This document shows positions 1 through 11,840 of a stretch of 64,000 nucleotides of DNA, piece by piece. This DNA is from Rhizophagus clarus (lineage: Eukaryota > Glomeromycota > Glomeromycetes > Glomerales > Glomeraceae). Below the pieces are notes generated by a model. The model worked only from the letters and a program-made list of their open reading frames with translations. It was not told the origin of the DNA and did no database searches. The DNA lies in the NCBI GenBank assembly GCA_015698045.1, contig BLAL01000208.1, positions 806,001-870,000 of the forward strand, given 5' to 3'. Numbering within the stretch: the stretch's first letter is position 1; every line of letters starts with the position of its first letter. A program made the translations under genes and the position numbers.

Positions 1-964
1 ATCAATGCGAATCACGATATCCTCAAAATACAATGGTTTACCTTTTGTGGTTACTCCACAATAAGATGATAAATCGTTATAATTATAATATTTTGAACCA
101 TCGATTTCAACGCAAGCATCTTTTAAGTAAGGTAATTTTAATGAAGGAGTTAAAGTAAGAGAACCTTCAGGTGTTCTAAAAGATTCTGTAAGTGCACGAA
201 AAATCTTGTCTTCTGCGGAATCTTTTAGAGTAAGATTTTCAAATTTTATGCCGGTATTCAAATTAAACGTTACGGTCGCTAGAGCATCTCTTCCATGAAT
301 TTCTAATCGATATAAACCTTTTTCCGGGTTTGGTTTTATGATATTATTAACATCAGCCGTAGCGTTAGCGGTCGCATCGTTATCGTTATTTATGACGTTA
401 TTTTCGTTGTTTTCATTATTTTCATTATTTTCATTCTCATCATTAGTGGTATTTTGATCTTTGATTTTCAATATTGGATTGGTATCATAAATTAAAGAAT
501 GAGAATCCCATCTTATCAATTCTACATCATTAATGTTTATAACAACGATAGGTTCACTTTCAGAAGCGTATGTTAAAATTTTCCAAGGTATTATATTTTT
601 GGGAAAATTCTTTTCATAAATCTCTTCTAATAAATTTTGTAACCTTTCAAACCCATAATATTTTACATCAGATAACAAATTAATCATAGAAATTTTATCA
701 TTAACTGGCCAATCAACTTCATAACCTCTTAAATATCGTACTATCATACTAAAATATATTGGATCACGTTCAATAAAAATATTCGTCATTTTTGATTCAT
801 AAAAATATCCAAAGAATGCTGCCGTAAAAAAATTCGGTGCATCACGATTTAAAGATTCTGAAGAGAGACAAAATTTACTTTCTCCAATTTGAATATTATA
901 TGTACGAATCTTTGAATAATTATAATTATTAATATTATTTTTTTTTATATTTTCATCATTTTCA

Positions 965-1004
<40 letters not shown>

Positions 1005-1089
1005 GTCCAAAACCTTTATTTTTATTAGATTTATTTGATTTTTTATTACGATTATTGAATTCTCTGTCGTGATTAGCTTTGATAGGCAT
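1..1089 (-). CDS. BTB/POZ (T1-type) domain protein, 3' part cut by window edge
   Basis: The minus strand is open from the ATG at 1089 to the window edge (363 codons, no stop). Residues 1-50 are basic and Asn-rich with an Asn run encoded by AAT repeats. After about residue 60 comes a BTB fold of the potassium-channel-tetramerisation type: IQIGESKFCLSSESL, then FFTAAFFGYF and IFIERDPIYFSMIVRYLRGY. A second low-complexity Asn/Glu stretch lies near residue 215, followed by a domain I do not recognise. BTB proteins of this kind usually act as oligomeric adaptors, often for cullin ligases; that role here is family inference. The C-terminus is beyond position 1, so length and any further intron are unknown. 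Confidence 0.8.
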
Positions 1090-1745
1090 TTTTTCCTTAG
1101 AGAGATTTATAAAATAAAGATTTTTTTTTTTTTTTTTGGATTAAGGCAAAATGTCGGTCCTTTTATAGCCCCACATAAGATCATTTTTAACTGATCGATC
1201 AAGTTAATAGTAATACGCGCAATCTTTTAAAAATTTACCAAGATAAGGAACAAAAATTATTTACGATCGATCATTTTATCAACAATTTGCTTTTTTAATT
1301 AATTCACGAGGTTGCATAAAATGTTGAATATCTTTGATAAAAGGAGGATTTGATGATAAGATCAACATATTTCGGAGTAAAATTTCCTATAATTAAGTTC
1401 TTATTCGGATGATCTCAATTATTATCTCATTTCGTCATTGATTTTTTATATTATTAATATACTTCTGTGTTATTTTTTTATATACCCACAAGTTTTTTGA
1501 TAATGAGGTAAGGTAAGAAATTTCTCAGTTGAAATGTACTTAATTAAGTAACCAATTAAAAAATTATAAATTATAATTTTATTATGTATAAGATATGCAA
1601 AGAGGAGCAAAAAACAAAAAATTTATGTGATACCCCCCTTTCATTGTCTAACAAAGATCAATGTCATGTGGTATGGAGTGTTTTAATCGTGTCAAAATGA
1701 CTGGATTGTAATTTTTTTACATTCAAAAAAATTTTTTTTTTTTTT
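1090..1745. other. intergenic, no gene seen
   Basis: Upstream region of the BTB gene and downstream region of the next minus-strand gene. It contains poly-T runs near 1120 and 1735 and AT-rich sequence with stops in all frames. No coding or RNA feature was recognised. Confidence 0.6.
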
Positions 1746-2156
1746 TTAAGATTTTGTCTCGGTTTTATTTTGTTCAACTTTCCTTTGATCTGCTTTTTGT
1801 TTTTCTTCTTTCATTTCTTTTTCCAGATCTTTTTCAACATGTCCAACAATCCCTATTAATAGTTTCAATTAATTAAAGAACGATTAATAAAATTCAAAAA
1901 AAGCAATTTTACCTTTAGGATCATTTTTCATTGCCGGGGGATGTACAACATGTTCCCTATCCTGCCATCTTTCTTTATCTTCATCCGTTTTTCCTACTAT
2001 AATCATATCATCATGTCTTGGTAACGCATGAAATACAACTGCAGAATTTGGTTCCCTACCTAAAAATCATATTAATAGATAAGTATTTCCCTTTTATAAT
2101 TAAAAAATATATATATTAGATGAGAGTATACCAATTGGATAATTTGGTTCAGTCAT
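1746..2156 (-). CDS. small conserved-looking protein, 3 exons, function unknown
   Basis: Three exons are joined by phase: 2132-2156, 1913-2059 and 1746-1852 (279 nt, 92 aa). Donors are GTATAC and GTAAAA, and both acceptors are AG after T/A-rich tracts. The product is hydrophilic. The middle exon carries motifs FHALPRHDDMIIVGKTDEDK and HVVHPPAMKNDP, and the C-terminus is a highly charged Glu/Lys helix. There is no signal peptide or membrane segment. I do not recognise the family. The exon structure rests on perfect frame continuity across both introns. Confidence 0.65.
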
Positions 2157-2573
2157 TTTTACTGATTTTTTTTCTTTTTTTTTTTTCTTCTTCTCGATGA
2201 ATTCGTTAGTATTTATCTTTTTTTAATTCTTATATATATCATCATTATGTCATACGCCAAAAAATTCATGTGAATACATTAAAACTACGATTTCTGGAAT
2301 CTAGTAGAAGTATTCCGTAAATAGTCGGTCATTTTTATAACTAAAAGAATCCTTTTTTCATATAGATTTGACTATTTAAAATCCCTTATTTACTAAATTT
2401 CGTTATATAAGTGAAAGTATTTCTCTATCGAAAATTGTAAATTACTTTTTAGGGAAATTTTCAAATGTTTAATCTGTTATCTTTCGCAAAAAATTATGCG
2501 ATCTAAAATTAATATGATGAAATTATTAAATCATGCAGAGATGCCGTTTATGTAATTGATCTGCGAGATTGTA

Positions 2574-4787
2574 TCATACGTTTACGCTTGACGTTAATGA
2601 TTTATAAAAATCTATTACTTTACTTTCAGCAAATACTTTATCTGCTGAAAAATTGAGTACTTGTAAAGAATTAAGTGATGTTGCTCTTGATAAAGCTACA
2701 TAGGTTTGACCTGTGATTATTTAAAAGTTATTACAATATATATATATATATATATATTTAAAAAAAATAAAAATAAATAAATAAAATTACCATTTTCAAA
2801 CGTTCGGTCTAGATTAACTTTAACGCGTTCTAAAGTATGACCCTGACTTTTATGTATACTAATTGCCCAACAAAGCATAAGTGGAATCTGGAAGAAATAT
2901 ATTATGTAAAATTAAATTAAATATACATATTTATTTCACTAATCAAAACCCGTTAAACGCGAACCTGCAAACGACTTGCAACTTTTTCAACTTTTTCCTT
3001 AAACTTAGTTTCTAATTTCCATTCAAATGGAGGGACTATCTTAGTCTGTCCATTGATAAATTTTACGACAGGAAGTAAACTTTCATCTTCTGTAAGAACA
3101 TCAGGAATATCGTCATAAAATTCCCAGTTATTTACAGAAAACCATCCAATCACAACACCTTTAGTTCCATTAACTAAATCCTGTGTAACGTTTCTAAGTA
3201 ACATAACCTGAGCGTCACGTTTAAGTATTAATCTCTTTGGAGCTAGACAATTTTTTAAAAGCGTTTGCAATCGACCGCGCTTTTCATGTTCCCAGTCTTT
3301 TGCCTCATAAACCATTTCTTGATAAGGAAGCTCCGCTAATTTTGCAGTGTTTATATTATTTACATATTTGTTAATAGCATACCTAAAAAAAAAGGTAAGG
3401 TAAAAATAAGAATTAAACTTTTTTTTAGTCATTTAATTAAAAGTAGAGTCACAAAATGTACAATTCAGTTACAAGAATTCCGTCATTGTCATAATTAGGC
3501 GCCTTTTCTAAGTTACTCATAATCTGATTTGATTTCTTTGATACATATCCATATCGAAATTCATTCAACATGTTGATAAATTCTAATTAAAAAAAAAAAA
3601 TGATACATTAATTTTAAATTGTCAACAAAGTTGATAAATTTTAAATTAAAAATTTTTTTATTAATGTACCTTCTTCACGTTGTCTATGTACTTTAGCGAG
3701 TACAATTGTATGATTAAGCGTCTTCGACCATGAATCTGCTTCGAAACAATATTTTACTTTATCATTATCTTTCTCAATCGGAGGAAGTTGAAAAAAGTCA
3801 CCCGCTAAAACTAACTGAAAAAAAAAAAAAATTAAATACCGTTTTAAAAAATTTTATATCTTTTAAAATTATTAAGCTGAAAATAATCAAAACCTGTATA
3901 CCGCCAAAGGGTAGTGTATTATTATGATAATATTGAGCAAGACAATTCAATTTTTCAAATAAATCAGCATTAAGCATGGAAACTATAATAATCAATAATT
4001 AAATTTTTTTTTTTTTTTTTTACAATATGCTGTTAACCATTTCAATTTTATAAAATTATACCTTCATCAATCACCAATGCTTTTAGGCACCTCCATCTAT
4101 CTTCTGCACCTTTAGGGAGGTCCTTGATAATATCTTTAATTTCATAATGTTGTGTTTGAGGTGTAAGTCCTGCAAAGGAATGTAAGGTTTGTCCTCCAAT
4201 ATTCACTGCTGCAATACCAGTTGTTGCTGTAACACTAACGGAGTTCTTATATTTTGCTTTTAATCCTTTAATTATGGAATGTAAAAGTACACTTTTACCA
4301 GTTCCTACAAAAATAATGTGAATATAAATATAGAATATGTTTATTTTTAAAAAATATTTTTAATTAGAGTTACCTGCAGCACCCGTATAAAATACATTTT
4401 TATTAGTTTTGATAATCAAGCTTCTAATGACTTTTTGTTCCTTGCTAAGCTTGATATCATGCTGCTTACCTTTTGACAATTCCTAAAATCGCGAATTATT
4501 TCAGATGATTAAAGCCGTAACACCATAAGCATCTAAAGTAATTAAATTACCTGAAATGATAATTCCTCTTTTGATATATGAGGTTCATCTGAACGCTAAA
4601 ATTTTTTTTTTAAAAAAAAAAAAAAAATGTTATAAATGTTATTTGTAATAAATATAAATTTTAATAATTAAAAATAAAAATCACTTACATGCAAAAATTT
4701 TTTTAAACTATGATTAGATATACCTTTCCGATTCCAATTAAAATAATTCAATAAACTAAAAATACCAGGTTGTTGAAATTTACTCAT
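2574..4787 (-). CDS. Pif1-family DNA helicase, 10 exons, intact
   Basis: Exons (minus): 4689-4787, 4551-4595, 4374-4482, 4062-4304, 3894-3982, 3670-3814, 3462-3582, 2965-3382, 2791-2887 and 2574-2710, totalling 1503 nt (500 aa), with every intron phase consistent. Superfamily 1B helicase motifs appear in order: Walker [10 protein letters not shown] split over exons 3/4, TATTGIAA (Ia), VIDE (Walker B), AGDFFQLPP (III), the AQVMLLRN region, [11 protein letters not shown] (V) and VALSRATS (VI). Family members are 5'-to-3' DNA helicases; Glomeromycotina carry many dispersed copies, some linked to Helitrons. No Helitron Rep domain or hairpin end is visible nearby, so this is a stand-alone Pif1-like gene, host or TE-derived. 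Most ORF callers would see only exon 8. Confidence 0.88.
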
Positions 4788-6650
4788 TTTTTCTAGATAC
4801 ACATTAAAAAAATTATTCGGAAATTACTATCCAGTTTTAAATATGAAGAATTTGAGAATTAAAAAATATATAATAATTTAATAATTTTAAACCGTTCCTA
4901 CCGGATCAGATTGTAGATAAAACAAACAAAAAAAAAAAAAAAAAAAAATTTAAATTTAAAAAGGTTTATCGGATTTATCGCAATAGGTAATGAAGAACGT
5001 GTAGAACGTGTTGAATAGCTTCCTTAATCATTGGATTTACAGGCCTTGCAACCGGCTAATAAAAAAACACGCTTTATTTTTATGTACAAAAATTTTGGTA
5101 TAAAAAAAAATTTTTTTTTTGTAAATATCTTAATTTTAATAGGTTTTAAAACATTTTGTAGTCACATTAAATCATCAAAGTGATGGCATCATTACTTTTA
5201 TATAAAAGAATTCTCACTAAATGATACATGTATTATAATTTATATAAGCATTCCAGACTAATCATAATCTTTTAAGGTCACCGAAAGGAAGCTTCATCGA
5301 AAGGACACTTTTTCGAATGGACATTTTGCCGAATCCTCAATTTCACAGAAAGTGGTTTTCGGTGAAGTGCTTTTCGGCAAAATATTTTCGGCGAAATGAT
5401 CACTCGGTGAAATGACCATTCAGTGAAATGATCCAATGGCTATTCCTGTCAATAAAATATCTTTTTGACGAAATGACTTCGGCGAGATACGGACATTGTT
5501 ACCCTGCCTATATTAATTTTTCACATTCACGTTTGTTCCGCCTAACCCACAAATAAGGAATCAATCATTTGAAATTCGCGGAATGTCACGAACTTGCAGA
5601 AATATATCGTATACATACATCATGTAACCTACTTCTCTCTTCGGCAATTCGTAAAATCATGGGTCTGTTTTAATATATCATACTTTCAGAGACTTCATTA
5701 TGGTGGTACTTTATTGCTTACAACAAAAAATAATAAATATCATATGACTGAATGTGATCTATGCAAGAGTCCGTTACGGAATAATGCCCATGTGTAATGA
5801 TCACACGCTTTTAAAGTTTTAAGTTTGACTAAATTCTCGAAGATATTCTAGAATAACTACATGCCGAAAGAAATATTAAGAAGTACAGTACATGAATGAA
5901 TACACTAGATGATAGTATTTTATGGGCAGATAGTAAAATTAATGAAAATTTAGATTGCAGCAACATTGAGAAGCGGGAAATCTTATGGTTAGAAACATTA
6001 CTACCCGTTTCATTTTTTTTCATTTTCTTCATTTAAATAGCCAACCGGCTTTTTCATGTATTATCTTACAAAAGTATAAAAACTTTTTATGTAATATAAA
6101 TTTATACCTTGAAAGTGCTAATTTTTATAAAAACAAATTTCGGGACGTAACCTGATATTATGCGACTTGAGATAAGTAATTTAATTTTCACCCGTTGCAC
6201 ATAAACCCGGCGTATACGTCTGACTCTGGTGTTGTCTTCGAAATGACTAACAGACTTTCGTGACAGAACGTCTCTTACGTAGTGACCTTATGTTATTCGG
6301 AGAAGGTTTCGGGTAACTTTGATTTTTTTGCAAAGAAAAAATTGATACAAATGCCCTGAAGTGGACGAAACTTTATTATTGATAATACTAATAAATGACT
6401 TCTATAACTTGTCTTGAAAAATGAATTTGAAAATATACAACAGATAATTTGATACAAAAAATAATGACAATAAATATCATTTCAATTCAGGAATCCTTAA
6501 TATATTACGGACCGTTGTTTCCTTTGGTCGAAGTACAGACCGATTAATTTTTTTCATTAATTTCTCCTGTTTTGTAATTTGATCCTACAGAAAGGCACCA
6601 CTGTATGAGAATATATTGGAAACAAACGCATGATTATCGGGTAACCGATT
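4788..6650. other. gene-poor region
   Basis: AT-rich sequence with short ORFs below 70 codons. Apart from the degenerate repeat at 5275-5490 nothing is supported. A short ORF at 5594-5797 ends with a CDLC motif but has no partner exons or second metal-binding half that I can identify. Confidence 0.5.
5275..5490. repeat. degenerate minisatellite with TTCGG(C/T)GAAATGA units
   Basis: About ten imperfect units of the type TTCGGCGAAATGATC or TTCGGTGAAATGACC follow one another with variable spacing (for example around 5360, 5385, 5405, 5425, 5470 and 5480). Variants include TCATCGAAAGGAC and TTTTCGAATGGAC. The stretch is much richer in CpG than its surroundings. Confidence 0.6.
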
Positions 6651-6659
6651 TAAGCACGT

Positions 6660-7552
6660 ACGTGGAAGATAGCCACCATTCTAAGGATGGTCTTGTACTG
6701 ATCTCGGCCATTAAAACTAAAAGGCATAACGGCAGTGGCAAGCTCTGTGATGAGGAAACGGCCATCAGGAAGCATGTTTAATGCATATAGGATTAGTCAA
6801 GCATCTGAGAAGGTAAGATCAAAGTATGAGTTAAATACAATCACCAACACAAATATAATCACGCATTCTACTCACTAATTGATTGGATACTATACACCCT
6901 AATTTTTGTTGCAAGGTTTATGCTACAATCAAGGTGATTTCGTAGTACTGTGATCAAATTTAAAATATCCGTTCGCATGGTTTTTTTTGCGTCACCATAG
7001 TGTGTTTCTCAGTTGCATTATATGGAGGACCCGCGACCTCCATATGAAGTATATCAAAGCCATCGGAAATTCTTGTTCCCTTAACGTCTACTCGAACAAT
7101 TCCAGAGTTTGTAGAAGACTTCATAATTTTCGCGGAATGAGCGTGAGATTCGATCCAATCAAATTCAATTAAAGAAAACGTTCTCTCATAGAACTTGAAT
7201 AACGAAGAAACCTGATATACTATGTCCATCTGACTCCTACCATAAGCACTGTGATACTCATGGTTTCTCCTCCTTCGTGTTTACGCTCGCCAATTTTCTG
7301 TTTATTGTAGGATTAACGTCCACGAGGTGGTAACTAAAAGGAAAAGCAGTTGTCAGTGATAAAGTGATAAATTAATAGATATTAATGTCTACTTACAAAT
7401 CTGTGAAAACTTTCTCGCAATATAATCGAAAAAATTTATTTTCAACGTCCGATGATGTGTCCTGGGCCTTATTTTAACATTTTACTCATTCCCATCGAGT
7501 ACGGTATCAATATAACTCTCTAGGGTAGGTGTCCACACTTCAGGGTTAAGGT
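6660..7552 (-). pseudogene. decayed minus-strand gene of an unrecognised family
   Basis: Coding-like fragments on the minus strand run in order: a PEVWTPTLESYIDTVLDG segment (about 7490-7550); an 89-codon open stretch (7229-6960) with ERTFSLIEFDWIESHAH and ILHMEVAGPPYNATEKH; a TDILNLITVLRNHLDC segment (about 6900-6970); and a GRFLITELATAVMPFSF segment (about 6670-6780). They lie in different frames with stops between, so this is a pseudogene or a much-interrupted gene. From memory, similar proteins are repeated in Rhizophagus genomes; I cannot name a function. Confidence 0.5.
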
Positions 7553-7699
7553 CTCGCACGGTCAACATCTCCGTAGCGGGTTCCTCCCCTATTTCTTCCA
7601 TCAGATAAGTTCGTGAAGTTTCTGAGGTGATGGAAATCCAAAAGTTTCTGAAGTTCGTGGAGTTTCTGAAGTTCTTACAGATAATGAAGATTCTGACTA

Positions 7700-9132
7700 T
7701 AACTGTGCCTGAAAGGCACTGGTTCTTACGTTAATGTATATCGTGTCCTGCAGGGTTATAACGAATGTCTTATTATTTTCGAAACAAACGCGAATGATGC
7801 ATATATCTTACCTCAACAGTATTATGAAGAACAGCCGATTGCTTATGTACTATTTTCGCCGCGAAGACATTGCAAAAGCAATTGCAAATTTCCGTTATCG
7901 CATGTCCAGAATCAGTTTATGATAATTCGAGATTTGTTTGTGTAAGGATTCATATGTATTGCTTATCAACAAAATAGCGAAAACGCTGTACCTTGAGCCA
8001 TCCGAGATAAGTAGAACAGAAAGATCTGATCGAGACAGGCGTAGAAATGAGCTGGTCAGGCTTTCAATGAAAAGATTAAGGGCCTGAGCGAAGTCGAGCT
8101 CCGTCTCAGTTTTGCAGATATATTCGACGTAGTCTTGTATGCACCAAGTAGAGGCCTTCCGTTCCTTAAAATAATCATGGACATTTTTTATTTACACCAG
8201 TACCGCAACGAAACTCAAAGTACTTAGTCGCTAGAAGTCGCGGTTCACGATCCATAGCAATAATTTTTTTTCGTGATATCACAGACAATTAATTATATAA
8301 GTAGGTAGATCAATATGAGACGATTTGTATGAGACCGGGGTGCGTGACGATCCACAAATTGCATTATTTTTATTTTTTTTAAAAAAAAATAAAAGCCCGA
8401 AATATGTGATAAGAAAATAAATTCTTATAAAAAGGAAAGAATTGATCATTTATCCATAAAATACTTGTAGCAGATTTGGCTCTCAGAAAATAGGCTTGAT
8501 ATAAAAGCAAGCTTTATTAGTAACCATATTTGAAAAATCAAAAAGTAACCTTGATCTTAATAATCCAATTCATGATTACTTTAAATATTTAGATCAATCA
8601 AATTTTTATATTAAAAAATTTGTTAATACTATTAATTATCCAAAATACAGTAAAAAACTTATACTTTTATACAAAAGTTATTTTATACTATAGTCTGATT
8701 GATGAATGAAATTTTGTATTATATATATATAAAAATAGTCTGATCAGCAAATAAAATTTTGTATTACATATTATTAACATTAATATTCAGATAAATAAAT
8801 ATTCATATTCTAGCTTTAAATATTTAACAGTTTCTATAAAAATATTAGTTATATTTGTTAATCAATTTTTTTTTTATTTAGAAATCAGCTGATTTCCTCC
8901 AATTAGTAGCCCTTACCCCTCCACCCTCCACCTGATCGCATTTTGATTGGTTAAAAAAATATATAATAATATATGTAATTATATTTATATAATTAACTCG
9001 TGATCTAGTAATCCAATTTTTATGAATTTTTTTTTGTTTTATAGTTTTTAATAAGCCCTACAAAATAAAAAAAAGTTTAAATAAATTGAGCTATTAGATG
9101 GCAAAATAATTGTAAAATCTATTTTAATATAA
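7700..9132. other. AT-rich region, no gene seen
   Basis: No reading frame with domain-like composition. A near-duplicate segment (tagtctgattgatgaatgaa and tagtctgatcagcaaataaa, near 8692 and 8738) is a short local duplication. A palindromic AATCAGCTGATT with neighbouring C-rich sequence lies near 8882. The region ends at the Ty3 target duplication. Confidence 0.5.
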
Positions 9133-9136
9133 ATAG
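9133..9136. other. target-site duplication ATAG of the LTR retrotransposon (5' copy)
   Basis: ATAG precedes the 5' LTR and is repeated at 18705-18708 right after the 3' LTR. AATAG would also match if the last A of the LTR is counted as flank. Confidence 0.75.
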
Positions 9137-9743
9137 TGTTGAAGTTAAAAATTGCTTAATCATAATAGTTAATAATCGTAATAATCATAATAGTCGCAAT
9201 AGTTATAATAGTCGTAATAGTTGTAATAGTTAGGACGATCATGATAGTTGTAATAATCATAATAATCATGATGATCATAATAATATGATCAATCTGATTA
9301 ATATGATTAATATAATTTATTATATTTGTTAGATTTATTTTATTTGTTATATTTATATTATATATTTTATTTATTATATTTTTGTTATTATTATTTTATT
9401 ATATATAGTGATTGAATGAGTTGTAGGTAAAGTAGAGTCGTAGTAGTTGGTTATTTAACTTTTATCTTTGTATTTTATTTCTTTAGTTATTACTAAGATT
9501 TTATCTGCAACAAAAGATAATTTCTTTGGGTTATTCTTGCCAACAAAAGAATCAATCCATTAACTAAAGTTATAACGTATTTCTTTATTTCTTAATAAAC
9601 TTTACTATTCTTATCTTATTTTTATTATAAACGTTTGCCTTCAGAATTTATCATATCACATGTTAAAGTTCTTACCAGAGTTAAACTCCTGTTATTTTGG
9701 GTATCGTATAAAGTTTCAGTCCTTTACATTTGCCAAGATAACA
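9137..9743 (+). repeat. 5' LTR
   Basis: 607 bp, TGTTGAAG...AGATAACA. The first third is a TAATAGTCGTAATAG-type degenerate array; a TTATTATATATAG stretch near 9405 could serve as a TATA region. It matches the 3' LTR almost base for base (2-bp shorter at about 9171). Confidence 0.92.
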
Positions 9744-9746
9744 ATT

Positions 9747-9760
9747 TGGTGCGAGTTGGG
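9747..9760 (+). promoter_or_regulatory. primer-binding site
   Basis: TGGTGCGAGTTGGG begins 3 nt after the LTR. TGG is the complement of a tRNA CCA end, as expected for tRNA-primed minus-strand synthesis. I cannot name the tRNA. Confidence 0.7.
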
Positions 9761-9797
9761 TGGAAAGATTAAAAACCCACTCTCAATATTAAAGTGA

Positions 9798-11840
9798 ATG
9801 AGCAAATCAGATTGCTCAAGGGAATACCAATATTTAGTAAAAACAAGCAAACACCATCTAGCCCATAGTCAAGAACAAGTGGAAAAGGACGACCCTTCGT
9901 GTGAAATCTGTTGGCCAGTACAACGAGATTTAATTGAAAATACTAATCAGCCATTTGCAATATTTTGGAAGAGTATATTACAACTTAGAAGTGAAGGAGG
10001 ATTATATACCTTTCAAACTATCCAAATTTTTAAGCAACTGCAGGAGACACAAGGCCAACAACAAGCTCAAGAATTAATTGAGCAATTGATCCAAACCATT
10101 AGATACCCAGGAACACCACCTTTGTTTGAATCCTTGATTGAAAGTCTTTTATTCTATTGGAGAGTTACTAGCCAATTTCAAAATACCATCTTTAAAAAAA
10201 TGAGCAGACTTACTGAAGATTCAAGTAAAAGCAGCAGTGATACTACTACAACTATAGAAGATGAGCAACTAAAGGAAAATACTGAGTCAAATGAGAATGA
10301 ATCTCAAAGGAATAATAAAGAGGCAAAGAATAAGAAAAAAGAAAATAATGAAGGATATACAGATTCAAGTAATTTACACATTCGGGATACGTCAGAAAAT
10401 CCTATTGGAAATAGTAAAAGTATTTCAAGCTCTAGTACCTCACCATTACAATATCGGCCTTCCTTTCGATATAATGACCTTTACGATGAGCCAAGTATTA
10501 CTGTACCTCGAGATTTTTCTTTTTCGTCAAGATATGGATTGCATGATGAAGGGAATGACCAAAATAAAAGTAAATCTTACTCTGGATATTAGCGAAAGAG
10601 TAATTTTGGAAGTTCAATTAGAAGCTCTACACCTAAACAATCTTTAAATCAGTCTGAATCCCAATCTTCATCATCTTCAAAATTTCAACCTAGTAATAAT
10701 TCTTATACCTGGATGAATCCACTCCTCAATATTGCAGGACAAGCTACACAAAATTCAGGATCAACGCCTAACTGGGTGAAAGACTTAAATCCACAAGAGC
10801 AATCAATCTTTGAATTAGTAGCTAAAGCGAAGGAATATTTTGATAGAAGTGCTGAACCTAGAGAAACTCGATTAGTGGATTTCCCAGAATTTAAAGGAGG
10901 GAACCAAGACCCTGTAGAATGGTTGGAAGCATTTGAAAGGGCCTGTGATGCCAATAAAGTACCAGAAAACAGAAAAGTAATTTTAGTTGCTTCTTATTTA
11001 AAAGGAACTGCTCTTACCTGGTATAATCGCGCAAATATCCAAAACTGGAATAACCCCCTGTATCGACCAATTTCATTTGTTCATGCTTTTACAGATTATT
11101 TTTGTAATCCCTTTAAGTTAAATCAATGGAAACACCAATTGAGAAATAGAAAACAAAAACCAGGTGAAACTATAGAAGATTATATTGCCGCAATAGAAGA
11201 ATTATGGAAAAGAGTTGATCCTCAAGGAAGAAGAACAGAATTAGATAAAATTCATGAATTTATTGAAGGATTACGACCTGAATTTATAGTTCCAGTTCAA
11301 TCAGCTATGCCAGAAACTGCTGAAGAAGCAATGGACAGGACACGTGCATTGGAAACTGCCTTATCTTTAAATATGGAATTATCTGCTTATTCGTTAATTC
11401 CAGATTATCTTCAAAATATGAATGGAGGAATGATTCCAGCAAAAACTAATATGACTATGTTTCAACCCACTTATACTGCTACACAACAAGCAGAAAGTAT
11501 TAAAAAAATTGTAGAAAGAGGTATTAATGAAGGAATTGCAGCTGCATTAGGTCAAATTAGAACAGAATCAAAACCATATCAAAATAATCAAGGTAGGAAT
11601 TCTGGATGCTATCTATGTGGAAAACCTGGACATATTGCTAAGAACTGCAGGTAAAGAAGTTTTCAAAATAATGGAAATAATAGTAACAATAACAACAATA
11701 ATCAGAGAAACAATAATAACAATCATCGAAATATTGAATGCTATAATTGTGGAAGAAAAGGGCATATCTCAAAGGACTGTAGAGCGCCTGCAAGACAAAA
11801 CCAAAATCAAAATAGAAACAATACTCAGTCTTTAAACTAA
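9798..11840 (+). CDS. gag: gag polyprotein (capsid/nucleocapsid), two in-frame stops
   Basis: One reading frame from the ATG at 9798 to TAA 11838-11840, interrupted by TAG at 10590-10592 and TAA at 11652-11654. N-terminal third: a CEICWP motif and helical Gln-rich segment, then a Ser/Asn/Glu-rich linker. The retrotransposon-gag core lies about 10870-11350 (VEWLEAFERACD, LKGTALTWYNRA, KPGETIEDYIAAIEELWKR). Two CCHC zinc knuckles follow, CYLCGKPGHIAKNC and CYNCGRKGHISKDC, on either side of the second stop. Gag assembles the particle and binds RNA. TAA is one C-to-T step from CAA. The final stop overlaps the pol start as TAATG. This copy makes no complete Gag unless the stops are suppressed. Confidence 0.85.

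Noticed and set aside
5594..5797. 67-codon ORF with a CDLC motif
   Set aside because: No second half of a zinc site, no flanking exons, composition like the neighbourhood.
8879..8960. Possible TIR pair around the Ty3 element (AATCAGCTGATT with C-rich flank, also at 18791)
   Set aside because: The core is a 12-bp palindrome that matches itself in both directions, and the rest of the similarity is too weak to claim an element.
9150..9300. CRISPR-like or satellite array in the LTR (TAATAGTCGTAATAG)
   Set aside because: Units are degenerate, unspaced and part of both LTRs; simple LTR repeat.
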